Translations under genes and position numbers: made by a program
Origin: Mediterranea massiliensis
Lineage (GTDB): Bacteria; Bacteroidota; Bacteroidia; Bacteroidales; Bacteroidaceae
Assembly: GCF_900128475.1 (NCBI RefSeq)
Contig: NZ_LT635838.1
Location: 26,727-90,726 of the forward strand
Reading direction: 5' to 3'
Length of the DNA: 64,000 bases
Part shown: in pieces, positions 35,987-44,562 of the stretch
How positions within the stretch are numbered: the first letter of the stretch is position 1
Layout of the letters: each line of letters begins with the position of its first letter
Notes under the pieces: model-generated
What the model was told of the DNA's origin: nothing
Database searches by the model: none
Seen by the model: only the letters and a program-made list of their open reading frames with translations

Positions 35987-36433
35987 TTACAATTTAACCT
36001 TTGCTATAAGTTTTCTAATTTTTCCCTCGCCAATGCATGGAGCATGAGCATCCTCAGGATAAGCAACCACAAATTGACCAGGCACCAAATCCACATATGT
36101 AGTCGGAGCATCGCTATACAAGGCACAATCACCTTCCGGAGAATAAGCCTTTTCCTCTTGAATCAAATCAGATGCAGCCTTCCACCCTATTCTTTCACGA
36201 CCCTCCAATAAAATATGGACATCAAGATATTGATTATGAAGCTCAAGCAACTGCTGCTCTTGAGATACAGCTTCAGTTTCCGTATTCATAACATAAAGAT
36301 TATCTCCATCTATATCAATCCGTCCCAAGGGAGCACAAGAGAAATCATAAGATCTCACAAAATCAAACAACTTTTTAAATAATGGATGAAGAACCTCCAC
36401 CCGACTTGAATTAACTAAATTCGAGATTATCAT
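35987..36433 (-). CDS. YhcH/YjgK/YiaL-family protein (DUF386; NanQ-like)
   Basis: This 148-aa cupin-fold protein has the family motifs NQYLDVHILLEGRERIGW and FVVAYPEDAHAPCIG; the conserved His and acidic residues suggest a metal site. E. coli YhcH (NanQ) accelerates opening or anomerisation of sialic acid. It is the first gene of the nan operon, facing the ROK regulator. Confidence 0.88.
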   Translation of the reverse strand: MIISNLVNSSRVEVLHPLFKKLFDFVRSYDFSCAPLGRIDIDGDNLYVMNTETEAVSQEQQLLELHNQYLDVHILLEGRERIGWKAASDLIQEEKAYSPEGDCALYSDAPTTYVDLVPGQFVVAYPEDAHAPCIGEGKIRKLIAKVKL

Positions 36434-36500
36434 AGCAAAACATTTAAGTTTTTACATTATAGAGGACAAATACAAAGATTAATTTTCAAATCACATATAA

Positions 36501-36520
36501 TTAATAAAATATTTTATTAA
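36501..36520. promoter_or_regulatory. 20-bp perfect palindrome in the nan divergent promoter region (operator candidate)
   Basis: TTAATAAAATATTTTATTAA is self-complementary over its whole length. It lies 68 bp upstream of the yhcH-like ATG and 82 bp before the -7 box of the divergent ROK gene, a suitable site for a dimeric repressor such as the ROK protein. It is AT-only in an AT-rich region, so chance cannot be excluded. Confidence 0.5.
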
Positions 36521-36601
36521 CAATGCTGTAAAACATATAAAATATGACCTATTTAGTATATAACAACGGAGCAATTACTATATTTTTATGAAAAACATTC
36601 G

Positions 36602-36609
36602 TATATTTG
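36602..36609 (+). promoter_or_regulatory. -7 box of the ROK regulator gene
   Basis: TATATTTG matches TAnnTTTG. It lies downstream of the first in-frame ATG (36588), so translation must begin later, at 36636. Confidence 0.55.
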
Positions 36610-36635
36610 TCGAAACAACTAATAAATTAAGACAC

Positions 36636-37844
36636 ATGAAACAAGCGTTACTTAAAGAAATAGAAATAGGCAGCAAAAATGCCTTACTTAAAAAGAAAAT
36701 CATTACACATTATATATATAATGGATGTTCAACCATCACAGATTTATCCAAAGAGCTGGATTTAAGTGTACCGACAGTAACCAAATTCATCTCAGAAATG
36801 TGCGAAGAAGGCTATATCAATGATTATGGGAAACTGGAAACAAGCGGCGGAAGACATCCAAGTTTATATGGACTCAATCCAGAATCAGGATACTTTATAG
36901 GCGTAGACATCAAAAAATTTGCAATCAATCTGGCACTGATCAATTTCAAAGGCGATATGCTGGAATTAAAAATGAATACTCCCTATAAATTTGAAAATAC
37001 TCCAGAGGCACTGGAAGAACTTTGCAAACTCATCAAAGATTTTATCGCAGAAACAGAAGTGAAACTGGAAAAGGTGATGAATATCTGCATCAACATCTCC
37101 GGGCGAGTCAATCCAGAATCTGGGTACAGTTTCAGCATGTTCAATTTTTCAGAAAATCCATTGGCTGATGTCCTAAGAAAAAAAATAGGATTTCCTGTAT
37201 GCATTGACAATGATACACGCGCTATGACTTATGGAGAATATATGAAGGGATGCGTCACTGGAGAAAAGAATATAATTTTTGTCAATATCAGCTGGGGATT
37301 AGGTATTGGTATCATTATTGACGGGAAAATATATACAGGTAAATCAGGTTTTTCTGGAGAGTTCGGTCACATCAACGTATTCGACAATGAAATCATCTGT
37401 CATTGCGGCAAGAAAGGATGCCTGGAAACAGAAGCCTCAGGAAGTGCCTTCCATCGTATTTTTCTGGAAAGAATAAAAAACGGAGAAACATCCATATTGT
37501 CTGAAAGGCTTAAAGAAAAGAACAAAGCCCTCACCTTGGACGAGCTGATAGCAGCAGCATGCAAAGAAGACCCGCTCTGCATAGAAATAGTTGAAGAGAT
37601 AGGACAAAAACTCGGAAAGCAGATTGCAGGACTGATAAACATCTTCAACCCTGAACTGGTAATAATAGGAGGTACGTTGTCACGAACTGGCGACTACATC
37701 ACTCAACCAATAAAAACAGCTGTCAGGAAGTACTCCCTAAACCTGGTAAATAAAGACTCGGCTATCCTTACTTCTAAACTAAAAGATAAAGCCGGCATCA
37801 TAGGAGCATGTATGCTGGCCCGCAGCCGCATGTTTGAAGGGTGA
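36636..37844 (+). CDS. ROK-family transcriptional regulator of the nan operon
   Basis: About 402 aa. An N-terminal winged helix (STITDLSKELDLSVPTVTKFISEM) precedes a ROK sugar-kinase-like domain. The ROK zinc motif CHCGKKGCLE, SGEFGHINV and DNDTRAMTYGE are present; the usual GVDIGGT phosphate motif reads GVDIKKFAIN, consistent with a sensor rather than a kinase. It is divergent from the nan genes and probably represses them, responding to a sialic acid breakdown product such as an amino sugar. The ATG at 36588 is rejected because of the promoter position. Confidence 0.85.
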   Translation: MKQALLKEIEIGSKNALLKKKIITHYIYNGCSTITDLSKELDLSVPTVTKFISEMCEEGYINDYGKLETSGGRHPSLYGLNPESGYFIGVDIKKFAINLALINFKGDMLELKMNTPYKFENTPEALEELCKLIKDFIAETEVKLEKVMNICINISGRVNPESGYSFSMFNFSENPLADVLRKKIGFPVCIDNDTRAMTYGEYMKGCVTGEKNIIFVNISWGLGIGIIIDGKIYTGKSGFSGEFGHINVFDNEIICHCGKKGCLETEASGSAFHRIFLERIKNGETSILSERLKEKNKALTLDELIAAACKEDPLCIEIVEEIGQKLGKQIAGLINIFNPELVIIGGTLSRTGDYITQPIKTAVRKYSLNLVNKDSAILTSKLKDKAGIIGACMLARSRMFEG

Positions 37845-37987
37845 TACCAAATAAGAATCCTCTCAAGTCTAATTTACCATTAACAGAGGCTCCTTCCTGC
37901 TATCTCAGGCACCCAAAAAAGAAGGCCATATCATTCCGTCCATTAAAAATTTAAGGGGAGCAAGACAAAAAAAACGCCCCTAAACCT

Positions 37988-38017
37988 TTTGATTTTTCAA
38001 ATAAAGCTGTACCTTTG
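37988..38017 (+). promoter_or_regulatory. Promoter of tRNA-Thr
   Basis: TTTG at 37988-37991 and TACCTTTG at 38010-38017 are 18 bp apart, close to the Bacteroides consensus, 29 bp upstream of the tRNA. Confidence 0.75.
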
Positions 38018-38046
38018 CACGCCGTAAGACATAAGGGCTTATGATT

Positions 38047-38119
<73 letters not shown>

Positions 38120-38120
38120 C

Positions 38121-38155
38121 AAAAGAGATGCAAACAATGCATCTCTTTTTTCTTT
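38121..38155 (+). terminator. Terminator of tRNA-Thr
   Basis: AAAAGAGATGC (38121-38131) pairs with GCATCTCTTTT (38139-38149), an 11-bp stem with 7-nt loop followed by a T-rich tail. Confidence 0.8.
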
Positions 38156-38168
38156 ATTAGAAATTTCA

Positions 38169-38176
38169 TATTTTTG
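38169..38176 (+). promoter_or_regulatory. -7 box of mltG
   Basis: TATTTTTG lies 28 bp upstream of the ATG at 38204, directly after the tRNA terminator. It overlaps the earlier in-frame ATG at 38174, which is therefore not the start. Confidence 0.6.
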
Positions 38177-38203
38177 TGCCTCAAATTCAACAAAAGCAAT
38201 CGT

Positions 38204-39235
38204 ATGACCAAAAGGAAAAAGCTCATTACCCTGCTATTGGCTTTGACGACCATTCTGTGCATCTGCATGGGAACAGCCTACTACCTACTGCTGGCTCCAC
38301 AATTCCACCCCAAGAAACCGGTTTATATCTATATAGACAAAGACGACACGGCCGACTCGGTGTTCCACAAGCTCCATACCACAGCTTCTCCCGGCCATCT
38401 GGCCGGCCTGTACGCGATAGCCCGTCTGAAAGGATATGACGAACACCTCCATACGGGACGCTATGCTGTCCGCCCCGGCGACAATGCCTACCATGTATTC
38501 GGAAGGTTGTCACGGGGACACCAGGAACCCGTCAACCTGGTCATAGGCAGCGTACGTACCCTGGACCGCCTGGCACGCAACGTAGGCAGGCAACTCATGA
38601 TAGACTCTGCGGACATTGCCCGGGGGCTACAGGACTCTGCCTACTGGAAAGAACAGGGCTATACAAAAGAAAGCCTCCCCACCCTCTTCATCCCCAACAC
38701 CTATCAGGTGTATTGGGATATGGATGCAGAAGGTTTCTTTAGACGGATGATAAAGGAACACAACCGTTTCTGGAACGAAAGTCGCCTGAGCAAAGCCGAC
38801 TCGCTGGGCATGACACCCGTAGAGGTAGCCACCCTGGCATCCATTGTGGAAGAAGAGACCAACAACGCACAAGAAAAGCCGATGGTAGCCGGCCTGTACA
38901 TCAACCGCCTGCACGCAGGCATGCCGCTCCAAGCTGATCCTACGATCAAGTTTGCCTTGCAGGATTTCGGCCTGCGCAGAATCAGCAACGCCCATCTGGG
39001 CATCGACTCTCCCTACAACACCTACCGGTATGCAGGTCTGCCTCCGGGCCCCATACGCATTCCCTCGCCTGCGGGAATAGATGCCGTGCTGAACTACACG
39101 AAGCATAATTATCTGTATATGTGTGCCAAGGAAGACCTCTCGGGTACCCACAATTTTGCCGCCAACTACGCCGAGCACATGCGCAACGCCCGAAAATACT
39201 GGAATGCCCTGAACAAGCGAAAGATTTTCCAATAG
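38204..39235 (+). CDS. mltG: Endolytic murein transglycosylase MltG
   Basis: About 343 aa. One N-terminal membrane anchor (LITLLLALTTILCICMG) precedes a LysM-like subdomain and the YceG/MltG catalytic domain. The catalytic Glu lies in ATLASIVEEETN, followed by AGLYINRL, MPLQADPTIKFAL and the SPYNTYRYAGLPPGPI substrate segment. It cuts nascent glycan strands and sets their length at the inner membrane. The start at MTKRKK is preferred over an ATG ten codons upstream. Confidence 0.93.
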   Translation: MTKRKKLITLLLALTTILCICMGTAYYLLLAPQFHPKKPVYIYIDKDDTADSVFHKLHTTASPGHLAGLYAIARLKGYDEHLHTGRYAVRPGDNAYHVFGRLSRGHQEPVNLVIGSVRTLDRLARNVGRQLMIDSADIARGLQDSAYWKEQGYTKESLPTLFIPNTYQVYWDMDAEGFFRRMIKEHNRFWNESRLSKADSLGMTPVEVATLASIVEEETNNAQEKPMVAGLYINRLHAGMPLQADPTIKFALQDFGLRRISNAHLGIDSPYNTYRYAGLPPGPIRIPSPAGIDAVLNYTKHNYLYMCAKEDLSGTHNFAANYAEHMRNARKYWNALNKRKIFQ

Positions 39236-39236
39236 A

Positions 39237-39268
39237 TTTGATTTAATAAGAGCAAAAGCTTATATTTG
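39237..39268 (+). promoter_or_regulatory. Promoter of iorA-iorB-paaK
   Basis: TTTG (39237-39240), 20 bp, then TATATTTG (39261-39268), 41 bp upstream of the iorA ATG. It begins immediately after the mltG stop. Confidence 0.75.
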
Positions 39269-39308
39269 CCCTTCGTATAACCGAATCATAAAAAATACGA
39301 AGAAAGAT

Positions 39309-40901
39309 ATGAGCAAGCAACTCTTACTTGGCGACGAAGCCATCGCCCAGGCGGCACTCGATGCAGGCCTCTCGGGCGTTTATGCCTATCCGGGCACTCC
39401 TTCCACAGAAATAACCGAATACATTCAGGCGGCTCCCGTCACTGCTGCCCGAAACATACACAGTCACTGGTGCAGCAATGAGAAGACGGCGATGGAGGCA
39501 GCACTGGGAATGTCGTTTGCAGGCAAACGGTCGCTGGTGTGCATGAAACACGTAGGCATGAACGTGGCAGCCGACTGCTTCGTCAACTCAGCCATCACCG
39601 GTGTAAAAGGCGGCATGATAGTCGTAGCAGCCGACGACCCCAGCATGCACTCTTCACAGAACGAACAGGACAGCCGCTTCTACGGCGACTTCGCCCTGAT
39701 TCCCATGTATGAACCCAGCAACCAGCAGGAAGCCTACGACATGGTCTACAACGGATTCAAATTCTCCGAACAGACAGGCGAACCCATCCTGCTGCGCATC
39801 GTCACCCGCCTGGCCCACTCCCGTTCGGGCGTGGAACGTCGGGAAGAACAACCGCAGAACACCCTTGCGTTCAGCGAAGATCCCCGCCAGTTCATCCTCC
39901 TGCCCGGCAATGCGCGCAAACGCTACAAGGCGTTGCTGCAGCAGCAGGAAGCCTTCATTCACGCCTCCGAGACATCGCCCTACAACCGCTACACGGAAGG
40001 GAGCAACAAGAAAATGGGAATCGTGGCTTGCGGCATCGGCTACAACTACCTGATGGAGAACTATCCCGAAGGATGCGAATATCCGGTGTTGAAGATTGGC
40101 CAATACCCCTTGCCCAAGAAACAACTGATGAAGCTCGTGGAGGAATGTGACGAAATCCTGGTTCTGGAAGACGGACAGCCGTTCGTAGAGAAACAACTGA
40201 AAGGCTACTTGGGTCTGGGCGTCCATGTGAAAGGACGACTGGACGGAACCCTGCCGACCGACGGCGAGCTGACCCCAGACAGCGTAGCCCGGGCCATAGG
40301 CAAAGAGAACGTAGCCACCTTCAGTGTTCCTTCTCTGGTAGAGATGCGTCCGCCAGCCTTGTGCGACGGATGCGGACACCGGGACATGTACACCGTGCTG
40401 ACCCAAGTTCTGAGGGAAGAATATCCCGACCACAAAGTATTCAGCGACATCGGCTGCTATACACTGGGGGCCAACGCTCCGTTCCATGCCATCAACTCCT
40501 GCGTGGACATGGGCGCCTCCATCACCATGGCCAAAGGCGCTTCCGACTCCGGTGTACATCCGGCAGTAGCCGTCATCGGCGACTCAACCTTCACCCATTC
40601 GGGCATGACAGGCCTGCTGGACTGCGTCAATGAAAATGCAAACGTCACCATCGTCATCTCGGACAACGAAACGACCGCCATGACCGGCGGACAGGACTCA
40701 GCCGGTACCGGACGTTTGGAAAGCATCTGCGCCGGCATCGGTGTGGCACCGGAACACATCCGTGTCGTCGTGCCCCTGAAGAAAAACTACGAAGAGATGA
40801 AGCAAGTAATCCGCGAAGAAATCAATTACAAAGGCGTGTCCGTCATCATTCCCCGTCGAGAATGCATCCAAACACTGGCACGCAAGAAACGTAACAAATA
40901 A
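39309..40901 (+). CDS. iorA: Indolepyruvate:ferredoxin oxidoreductase, alpha subunit
   Basis: This 530-aa thiamine-diphosphate enzyme would oxidatively decarboxylate aryl pyruvates (from Trp, Phe, Tyr) to aryl-acetyl-CoA and reduce ferredoxin. The pyrimidine-binding domain (YAYPGTPSTEITEYI) comes first and the ThDP domain later (CDGCGHRDMYTVL, SDIGCYTLG, GDSTFTHSGM). Archaeal IorA has a C-terminal ferredoxin domain with two Cys clusters; here the protein ends at PRRECIQTLARKKRNK and that domain is missing. iorB follows 12 bp downstream, then paaK. Confidence 0.92.
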   Translation: MSKQLLLGDEAIAQAALDAGLSGVYAYPGTPSTEITEYIQAAPVTAARNIHSHWCSNEKTAMEAALGMSFAGKRSLVCMKHVGMNVAADCFVNSAITGVKGGMIVVAADDPSMHSSQNEQDSRFYGDFALIPMYEPSNQQEAYDMVYNGFKFSEQTGEPILLRIVTRLAHSRSGVERREEQPQNTLAFSEDPRQFILLPGNARKRYKALLQQQEAFIHASETSPYNRYTEGSNKKMGIVACGIGYNYLMENYPEGCEYPVLKIGQYPLPKKQLMKLVEECDEILVLEDGQPFVEKQLKGYLGLGVHVKGRLDGTLPTDGELTPDSVARAIGKENVATFSVPSLVEMRPPALCDGCGHRDMYTVLTQVLREEYPDHKVFSDIGCYTLGANAPFHAINSCVDMGASITMAKGASDSGVHPAVAVIGDSTFTHSGMTGLLDCVNENANVTIVISDNETTAMTGGQDSAGTGRLESICAGIGVAPEHIRVVVPLKKNYEEMKQVIREEINYKGVSVIIPRRECIQTLARKKRNK

Positions 40902-40913
40902 ACAAGAACAGCC

Positions 40914-41495
40914 ATGAAAAAAGATATCATATTGTCGGGCGTGGGAGGACAAGGCATCCTCTCCATCGCCACCGTTATCGGACAAGCCGCCCTGAAATCG
41001 GGTCTTTACATGAAGCAAGCCGAAGTGCACGGCATGAGCCAGCGCGGCGGCGACGTACAGTCGAACCTGCGCATCAGCGACCGCCCCATCGCTTCGGACC
41101 TCATCCCAACCGGAAAATGCGACATCATCCTCTCGCTGGAACCTATGGAGGCGCTGCGCTATCTGCCCTACCTCAGCCCCGAAGGCTGGCTCATTACCAA
41201 CGAGACGCCGTTCATCAACATTCCCAATTATCCGTCGACGGAAAGTATCCAGGCGGAGCTGGACAAACTGCCCCACAAAATCACGCTGAACGTCAACGAA
41301 GTGGCCAGACAGACCGGCTCACCACGCGTAGCCAACATTGTTCTGCTAGGTGCCACCATTCCGCTACTGGGCATCAGTTACGAAACGGTACAGGAAAGCA
41401 TCCGGGAAATTTTCCAACGGAAGGGAGAAGAAATCGTGGCTCTGAACCTGAAAGCGCTGGCTGCCGGAAAGGAAATAGCCGAAAAGAACATCTGA
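40914..41495 (+). CDS. iorB: Indolepyruvate:ferredoxin oxidoreductase, beta subunit
   Basis: This 193-aa protein is the gamma-type (POR/KGOR) subunit: SGVGGQGILSIATVIGQAAL at the start, then KQAEVHGMSQRGGDVQSNLR, the usual CoA-proximal motif. It pairs with IorA. paaK begins 31 bp after its stop, so all three genes are likely co-transcribed. Confidence 0.92.
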   Translation: MKKDIILSGVGGQGILSIATVIGQAALKSGLYMKQAEVHGMSQRGGDVQSNLRISDRPIASDLIPTGKCDIILSLEPMEALRYLPYLSPEGWLITNETPFINIPNYPSTESIQAELDKLPHKITLNVNEVARQTGSPRVANIVLLGATIPLLGISYETVQESIREIFQRKGEEIVALNLKALAAGKEIAEKNI

Positions 41496-41526
41496 AAAAT
41501 ACAACAACTATCATACAACCACAACC

Positions 41527-42834
41527 ATGAATAGCAAATACTGGGAAGAAGAGATCGAAACCATGCCACGCGAAAGGCTGCGTGAGCTGCAGTTGCAAAG
41601 ACTGAAAAAGACCATCGGCATTGCAGCTCACTCGCCTTTCTACCACAAAGTGTTTCAGGAGCATGGCATCACACCGGACAGCATCCGGACACTGGACGAC
41701 ATCCGCAAAATACCTTTCACAACCAAAGCCGACATGCGCGCCAACTACCCCTTCGGACTGGTGGCCGGCAACATGCGCGAAGACGGAGTGCGCATCCACT
41801 CGTCCAGCGGCACCACCGGCACACCGACCGTCATCGTACATTCACAGCACGACCTGGACTCTTGGGCCAATCTGGTTGCCCGCTGCCTGTACATGGTCGG
41901 CATCCGCAAAACAGACGTATTCCAAAACAGTTCGGGCTATGGCATGTTTACCGGAGGACTGGGATTTCAATATGGAGCCGAACGACTGGGAGCACTGACC
42001 GTACCGGCAGCAGCCGGCAACAGCAAACGCCAGATCAAGTTTATTACCGATTTCCACACAACGGCCTTACACGCCATTCCCAGTTATGCCATCCGCCTGG
42101 CAGAGGTATTCCAATCGGAAGGGATAGACCCGGCCAGTACCACTCTGAAAACCCTGGTCATCGGAGCCGAGCCACACACCGACGAACAGCGGAAAAAAAT
42201 AGAGCGTATGCTGGGCGTAAAAGCCTACAACAGCTTCGGAATGACAGAAATGAACGGACCGGGAGTGGCATTTGAATGCCAGGAGCAAAATGGCATGCAC
42301 TTTTGGGAAGACTGTTACCTGGTAGAAATTATCAATCCGGAAACGGGAGAACCTGTACCCGATGGTGAGATTGGCGAACTGGTGCTCACCACGCTTGACC
42401 GCGAGATGATGCCATTGATACGCTACCGCACCCGAGACCTGACCCGCATTCTTCCGGGAGAATGTCCCTGTGGACGTACCCACCTGCGCATCGACCGCAT
42501 CAAAGGCCGCAGCGACGATATGTTCATCATCAAGGGTGTAAACATCTTCCCGATGCAGGTTGAAAAGGTACTGGTACAGTTCCCACAACTGGGCAGCAAT
42601 TACCTCATCACGCTGGATACCATCGACAATCAGGACGAAATGATTGTAGAAGTAGAGCTCAGTGACCTGTCTACCGACAGCTATGTCGAACTGGAAAAGG
42701 TACGCAAGGAGATCACCCGCCAGCTGAAAGACGAGATTCTGCTGACTCCCAAGGTCAAGCTGGTCAAGAAAGGCACCCTTCCCCAAAGCGAAGGGAAAGC
42801 CGTCCGGGTCAAAGACCTGCGCAACAACCGATAA
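41527..42834 (+). CDS. paaK: Phenylacetate-CoA ligase
   Basis: This 435-aa acyl-adenylating enzyme has the PaaK-type P-loop SSSGTTGTPTVI (about residues 92-103), NSFGMTEMNGPG, and a C-terminal domain with IKGRSDDMFIIKGVNIFP. It would interconvert an aryl acetate and its CoA thioester with ATP. After IorAB it may run either way: yielding free aryl acetate with energy gain, or activating aryl acetates for reductive amino-acid synthesis. A terminator follows at 42851. Confidence 0.92.
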   Translation: MNSKYWEEEIETMPRERLRELQLQRLKKTIGIAAHSPFYHKVFQEHGITPDSIRTLDDIRKIPFTTKADMRANYPFGLVAGNMREDGVRIHSSSGTTGTPTVIVHSQHDLDSWANLVARCLYMVGIRKTDVFQNSSGYGMFTGGLGFQYGAERLGALTVPAAAGNSKRQIKFITDFHTTALHAIPSYAIRLAEVFQSEGIDPASTTLKTLVIGAEPHTDEQRKKIERMLGVKAYNSFGMTEMNGPGVAFECQEQNGMHFWEDCYLVEIINPETGEPVPDGEIGELVLTTLDREMMPLIRYRTRDLTRILPGECPCGRTHLRIDRIKGRSDDMFIIKGVNIFPMQVEKVLVQFPQLGSNYLITLDTIDNQDEMIVEVELSDLSTDSYVELEKVRKEITRQLKDEILLTPKVKLVKKGTLPQSEGKAVRVKDLRNNR

Positions 42835-42850
42835 GGGAAGGAGAAAGAAA

Positions 42851-42886
42851 AGAGGGATGGTTCTTGAAAGCCATCCCTCTTTTTTA
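42851..42886. terminator. Terminator after paaK
   Basis: AGAGGGATGG (42851-42860) pairs with CCATCCCTCT (42871-42880) over a 10-nt loop, followed by six Ts. The reverse strand also has a T-rich tail, so it could end leftward transcripts. Confidence 0.85.
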
Positions 42887-43120
42887 TAGAAAGCCGCACC
42901 GATGATGTGATGAAACTCCGATAGACATGATTTGAGTGCTCGTCCTCTTTGTAATCCACCGACTCAAAGGTTACCCCGAAGGGCGTGGCCCGCCATTGAG
43001 AAGCGAAACTTGTCTCGGTATTTCTTATAATTTGATGAGTTTCCCGATCCAATCAATGCGGCTATTTTTTCTATAACAAAGGTAAGAAGTTTATCTGAAA
43101 GAAACAAGCAAAACACAAAA
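42887..43120 (-). other. Unexplained segment between paaK and rplT terminators
   Basis: This 234-bp stretch has a reverse-strand -7-like box TACCTTTG (43077-43084) and would be read leftward to the 42851-42886 hairpin, giving an RNA of about 215 nt. The frame on that strand starts only at a TTG (43052), contains FASQWRATPFGVTFESVD and runs through the terminator into paaK without a stop, so a protein is doubtful. A GC-rich patch (near 42980-43000) stands out from its AT-rich surroundings. Nothing here was recognised as a known RNA family. Confidence 0.4.
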
Positions 43121-43155
43121 AAAGTGTCGGAAACTTATAAAAGTCCCGACACTTT
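43121..43155 (-). terminator. Terminator of the thrS-infC-rpmI-rplT operon
   Basis: AAAGTGTCGG (43121-43130) pairs with CCGACACTTT (43146-43155), loop 15 nt. On the reverse strand it follows the rplT stop by 28 bp and is followed by a run of seven Ts. Confidence 0.85.
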
Positions 43156-43183
43156 CCTTTAATCTTCAGCTATTCAGGATAGC

Positions 43184-43534
43184 TTATGCTGCTTTAGCCT
43201 TAGCAACGATAGCCTTGAATGCTTCCGGGTGATTTACAGCCAAATCGGCCAACACCTTGCGGTTGATTTCGATTCCGGCTTTGTGCAGAGCACCCATCAG
43301 CTTCGAATAAGACAAACCTTCCAGACGGGCAGCAGCGTTGATACGCTGAATCCACAGAGCACGGAAGTTTCTCTTTTTGGCCTTACGGTCACGGAACGCA
43401 TACGTCAAACCCTTCTCCCAAGTATTCTTGGCAACGGTCCAAACGTTCTTTCTTGCACCAAAGTAACCTCTGGTCAACTTCAAAATTTTCTTTCTTCTTG
43501 CTTTAGAAGCAACATGATTTACTGATCTTGGCAT
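43184..43534 (-). CDS. rplT: 50S ribosomal protein L20
   Basis: This 116-aa protein matches L20: [19 protein letters not shown], then [20 protein letters not shown], and [25 protein letters not shown]. It binds 23S rRNA early in 50S assembly and in many bacteria represses its own operon. It is the last gene of the thrS-infC-rpmI-rplT cluster. Confidence 0.98.
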   Translation of the reverse strand: MPRSVNHVASKARRKKILKLTRGYFGARKNVWTVAKNTWEKGLTYAFRDRKAKKRNFRALWIQRINAAARLEGLSYSKLMGALHKAGIEINRKVLADLAVNHPEAFKAIVAKAKAA

Positions 43535-43636
43535 AGTTTTTTCTGTTTTTGAATGTTAGCGCCATTGCTCCACGCAACGGACTTCAAGCTAATGCATTCG
43601 GTTAATAACTTTAATTTCTTTAGCAGCTTTCTCTGA

Positions 43637-43834
43637 TTACTTCATAGCCAAAAGCTCCTTCACCTGGCTCACATTCGTAATGTCTACCAATGTAGAGTAG
43701 CATAAGTTTCTTTTTTGCTTTTTAGTTTTCTTAGTCAGGATGTGACTGTGAAAAGCATGCTTTCTTTTGATTTTACCCGTTCCGGTAAGAGTAAATCTCT
43801 TTTTTGAACCGGAGTTAGTCTTGATCTTTGGCAT
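43637..43834 (-). CDS. rpmI: 50S ribosomal protein L35
   Basis: This 65-aa basic protein begins [20 protein letters not shown], the L35 signature. The open frame extends 12 codons further upstream (43870), but the standard L35 N-terminus fixes the start at 43834. It lies between infC and rplT in the classical order. Confidence 0.97.
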   Translation of the reverse strand: MPKIKTNSGSKKRFTLTGTGKIKRKHAFHSHILTKKTKKQKRNLCYSTLVDITNVSQVKELLAMK

Positions 43835-43888
43835 CTTACTTATTTTTAAATTATTAAAATTAGATGGCAACGCACTATACCTGCGGCG

Positions 43889-44503
43889 TTACTCATTATT
43901 TTCATTTTCTGTGGCAGCTTCCTTCTCTTTCGGCGCTGCAGCGGCTTCAGCTTTAGGAGCAGCAGCTTTCTTGGGAGCTCCTGGTTTCTTAGGCGAAAGC
44001 TGGATGGTCATGCGTTTCCCTTCGAGAACAGGCATCTGGTCTACCTTGGCATAGTCTTCCAAATCGTTAGCAAAACGGAGCAGCAATACTTCGCCCTGCT
44101 CTTTGAACAAGATGGAACGTCCTTTAAAGAAAACGTATGCTTTTACCTTGTCACCGTCTTCCAGGAAACCTTTGGCATGCTTCAACTTGAAGTTGTAGTC
44201 ATGATCATCGGTTTGAGGTCCGAAACGGATTTCTTTCACGTTGACCTTCACCTGCTTGGCCTTCTGTTCCTTCTGACGTTTCTTCAGTTGGTAAAGGAAT
44301 TTAGAGTAATCGATAATACGACAAACAGGGGGTTGTGCATTGGGAGAAATCTCTACCAGGTCCGCTTCATGTTCCTCAGCCAGTCGCAAGGCCTGACCGA
44401 TGGGATACACTTTGCTTTCCACTTCGTCGCCCACAATACGGACTTCTTTGGCACGAATCTGTTCATTGATTCGGTGTTGCCCTTTTAAGCTGTCATTCTT
44501 CAT
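43889..44503 (-). CDS. infC: Translation initiation factor IF-3
   Basis: This 204-aa protein has the IF-3 N-domain ([37 protein letters not shown]) and C-domain ([33 protein letters not shown]). A 30-residue Ala/Lys/Glu-rich tail extends beyond the usual end, as in other Bacteroidetes. The start is an ordinary ATG, unlike the AUU of E. coli, so the well-known IF-3 start-codon autoregulation is unlikely. Confidence 0.97.
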   Translation of the reverse strand: MKNDSLKGQHRINEQIRAKEVRIVGDEVESKVYPIGQALRLAEEHEADLVEISPNAQPPVCRIIDYSKFLYQLKKRQKEQKAKQVKVNVKEIRFGPQTDDHDYNFKLKHAKGFLEDGDKVKAYVFFKGRSILFKEQGEVLLLRFANDLEDYAKVDQMPVLEGKRMTIQLSPKKPGAPKKAAAPKAEAAAAPKEKEAATENENNE

Positions 44504-44562
44504 TCAATAATGTTACTACCTCTTTTTGTTTTTTATTCGTTACTACTAAATTGGCCGCAAAT

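Noticed and set aside
36588..36635. N-terminal extension of the ROK regulator
   Set aside because: A -7 box lies inside this stretch and the extension adds no domain; the start at 36636 is preferred.
38174..38203. Earlier start for mltG
   Set aside because: It overlaps the -7 box and is not preceded by room for a transcript.
42681..43052. Protein-coding gene on the reverse strand between paaK and rplT
   Set aside because: It begins at TTG, runs through the paaK terminator and ends inside paaK; kept only as a possible RNA.
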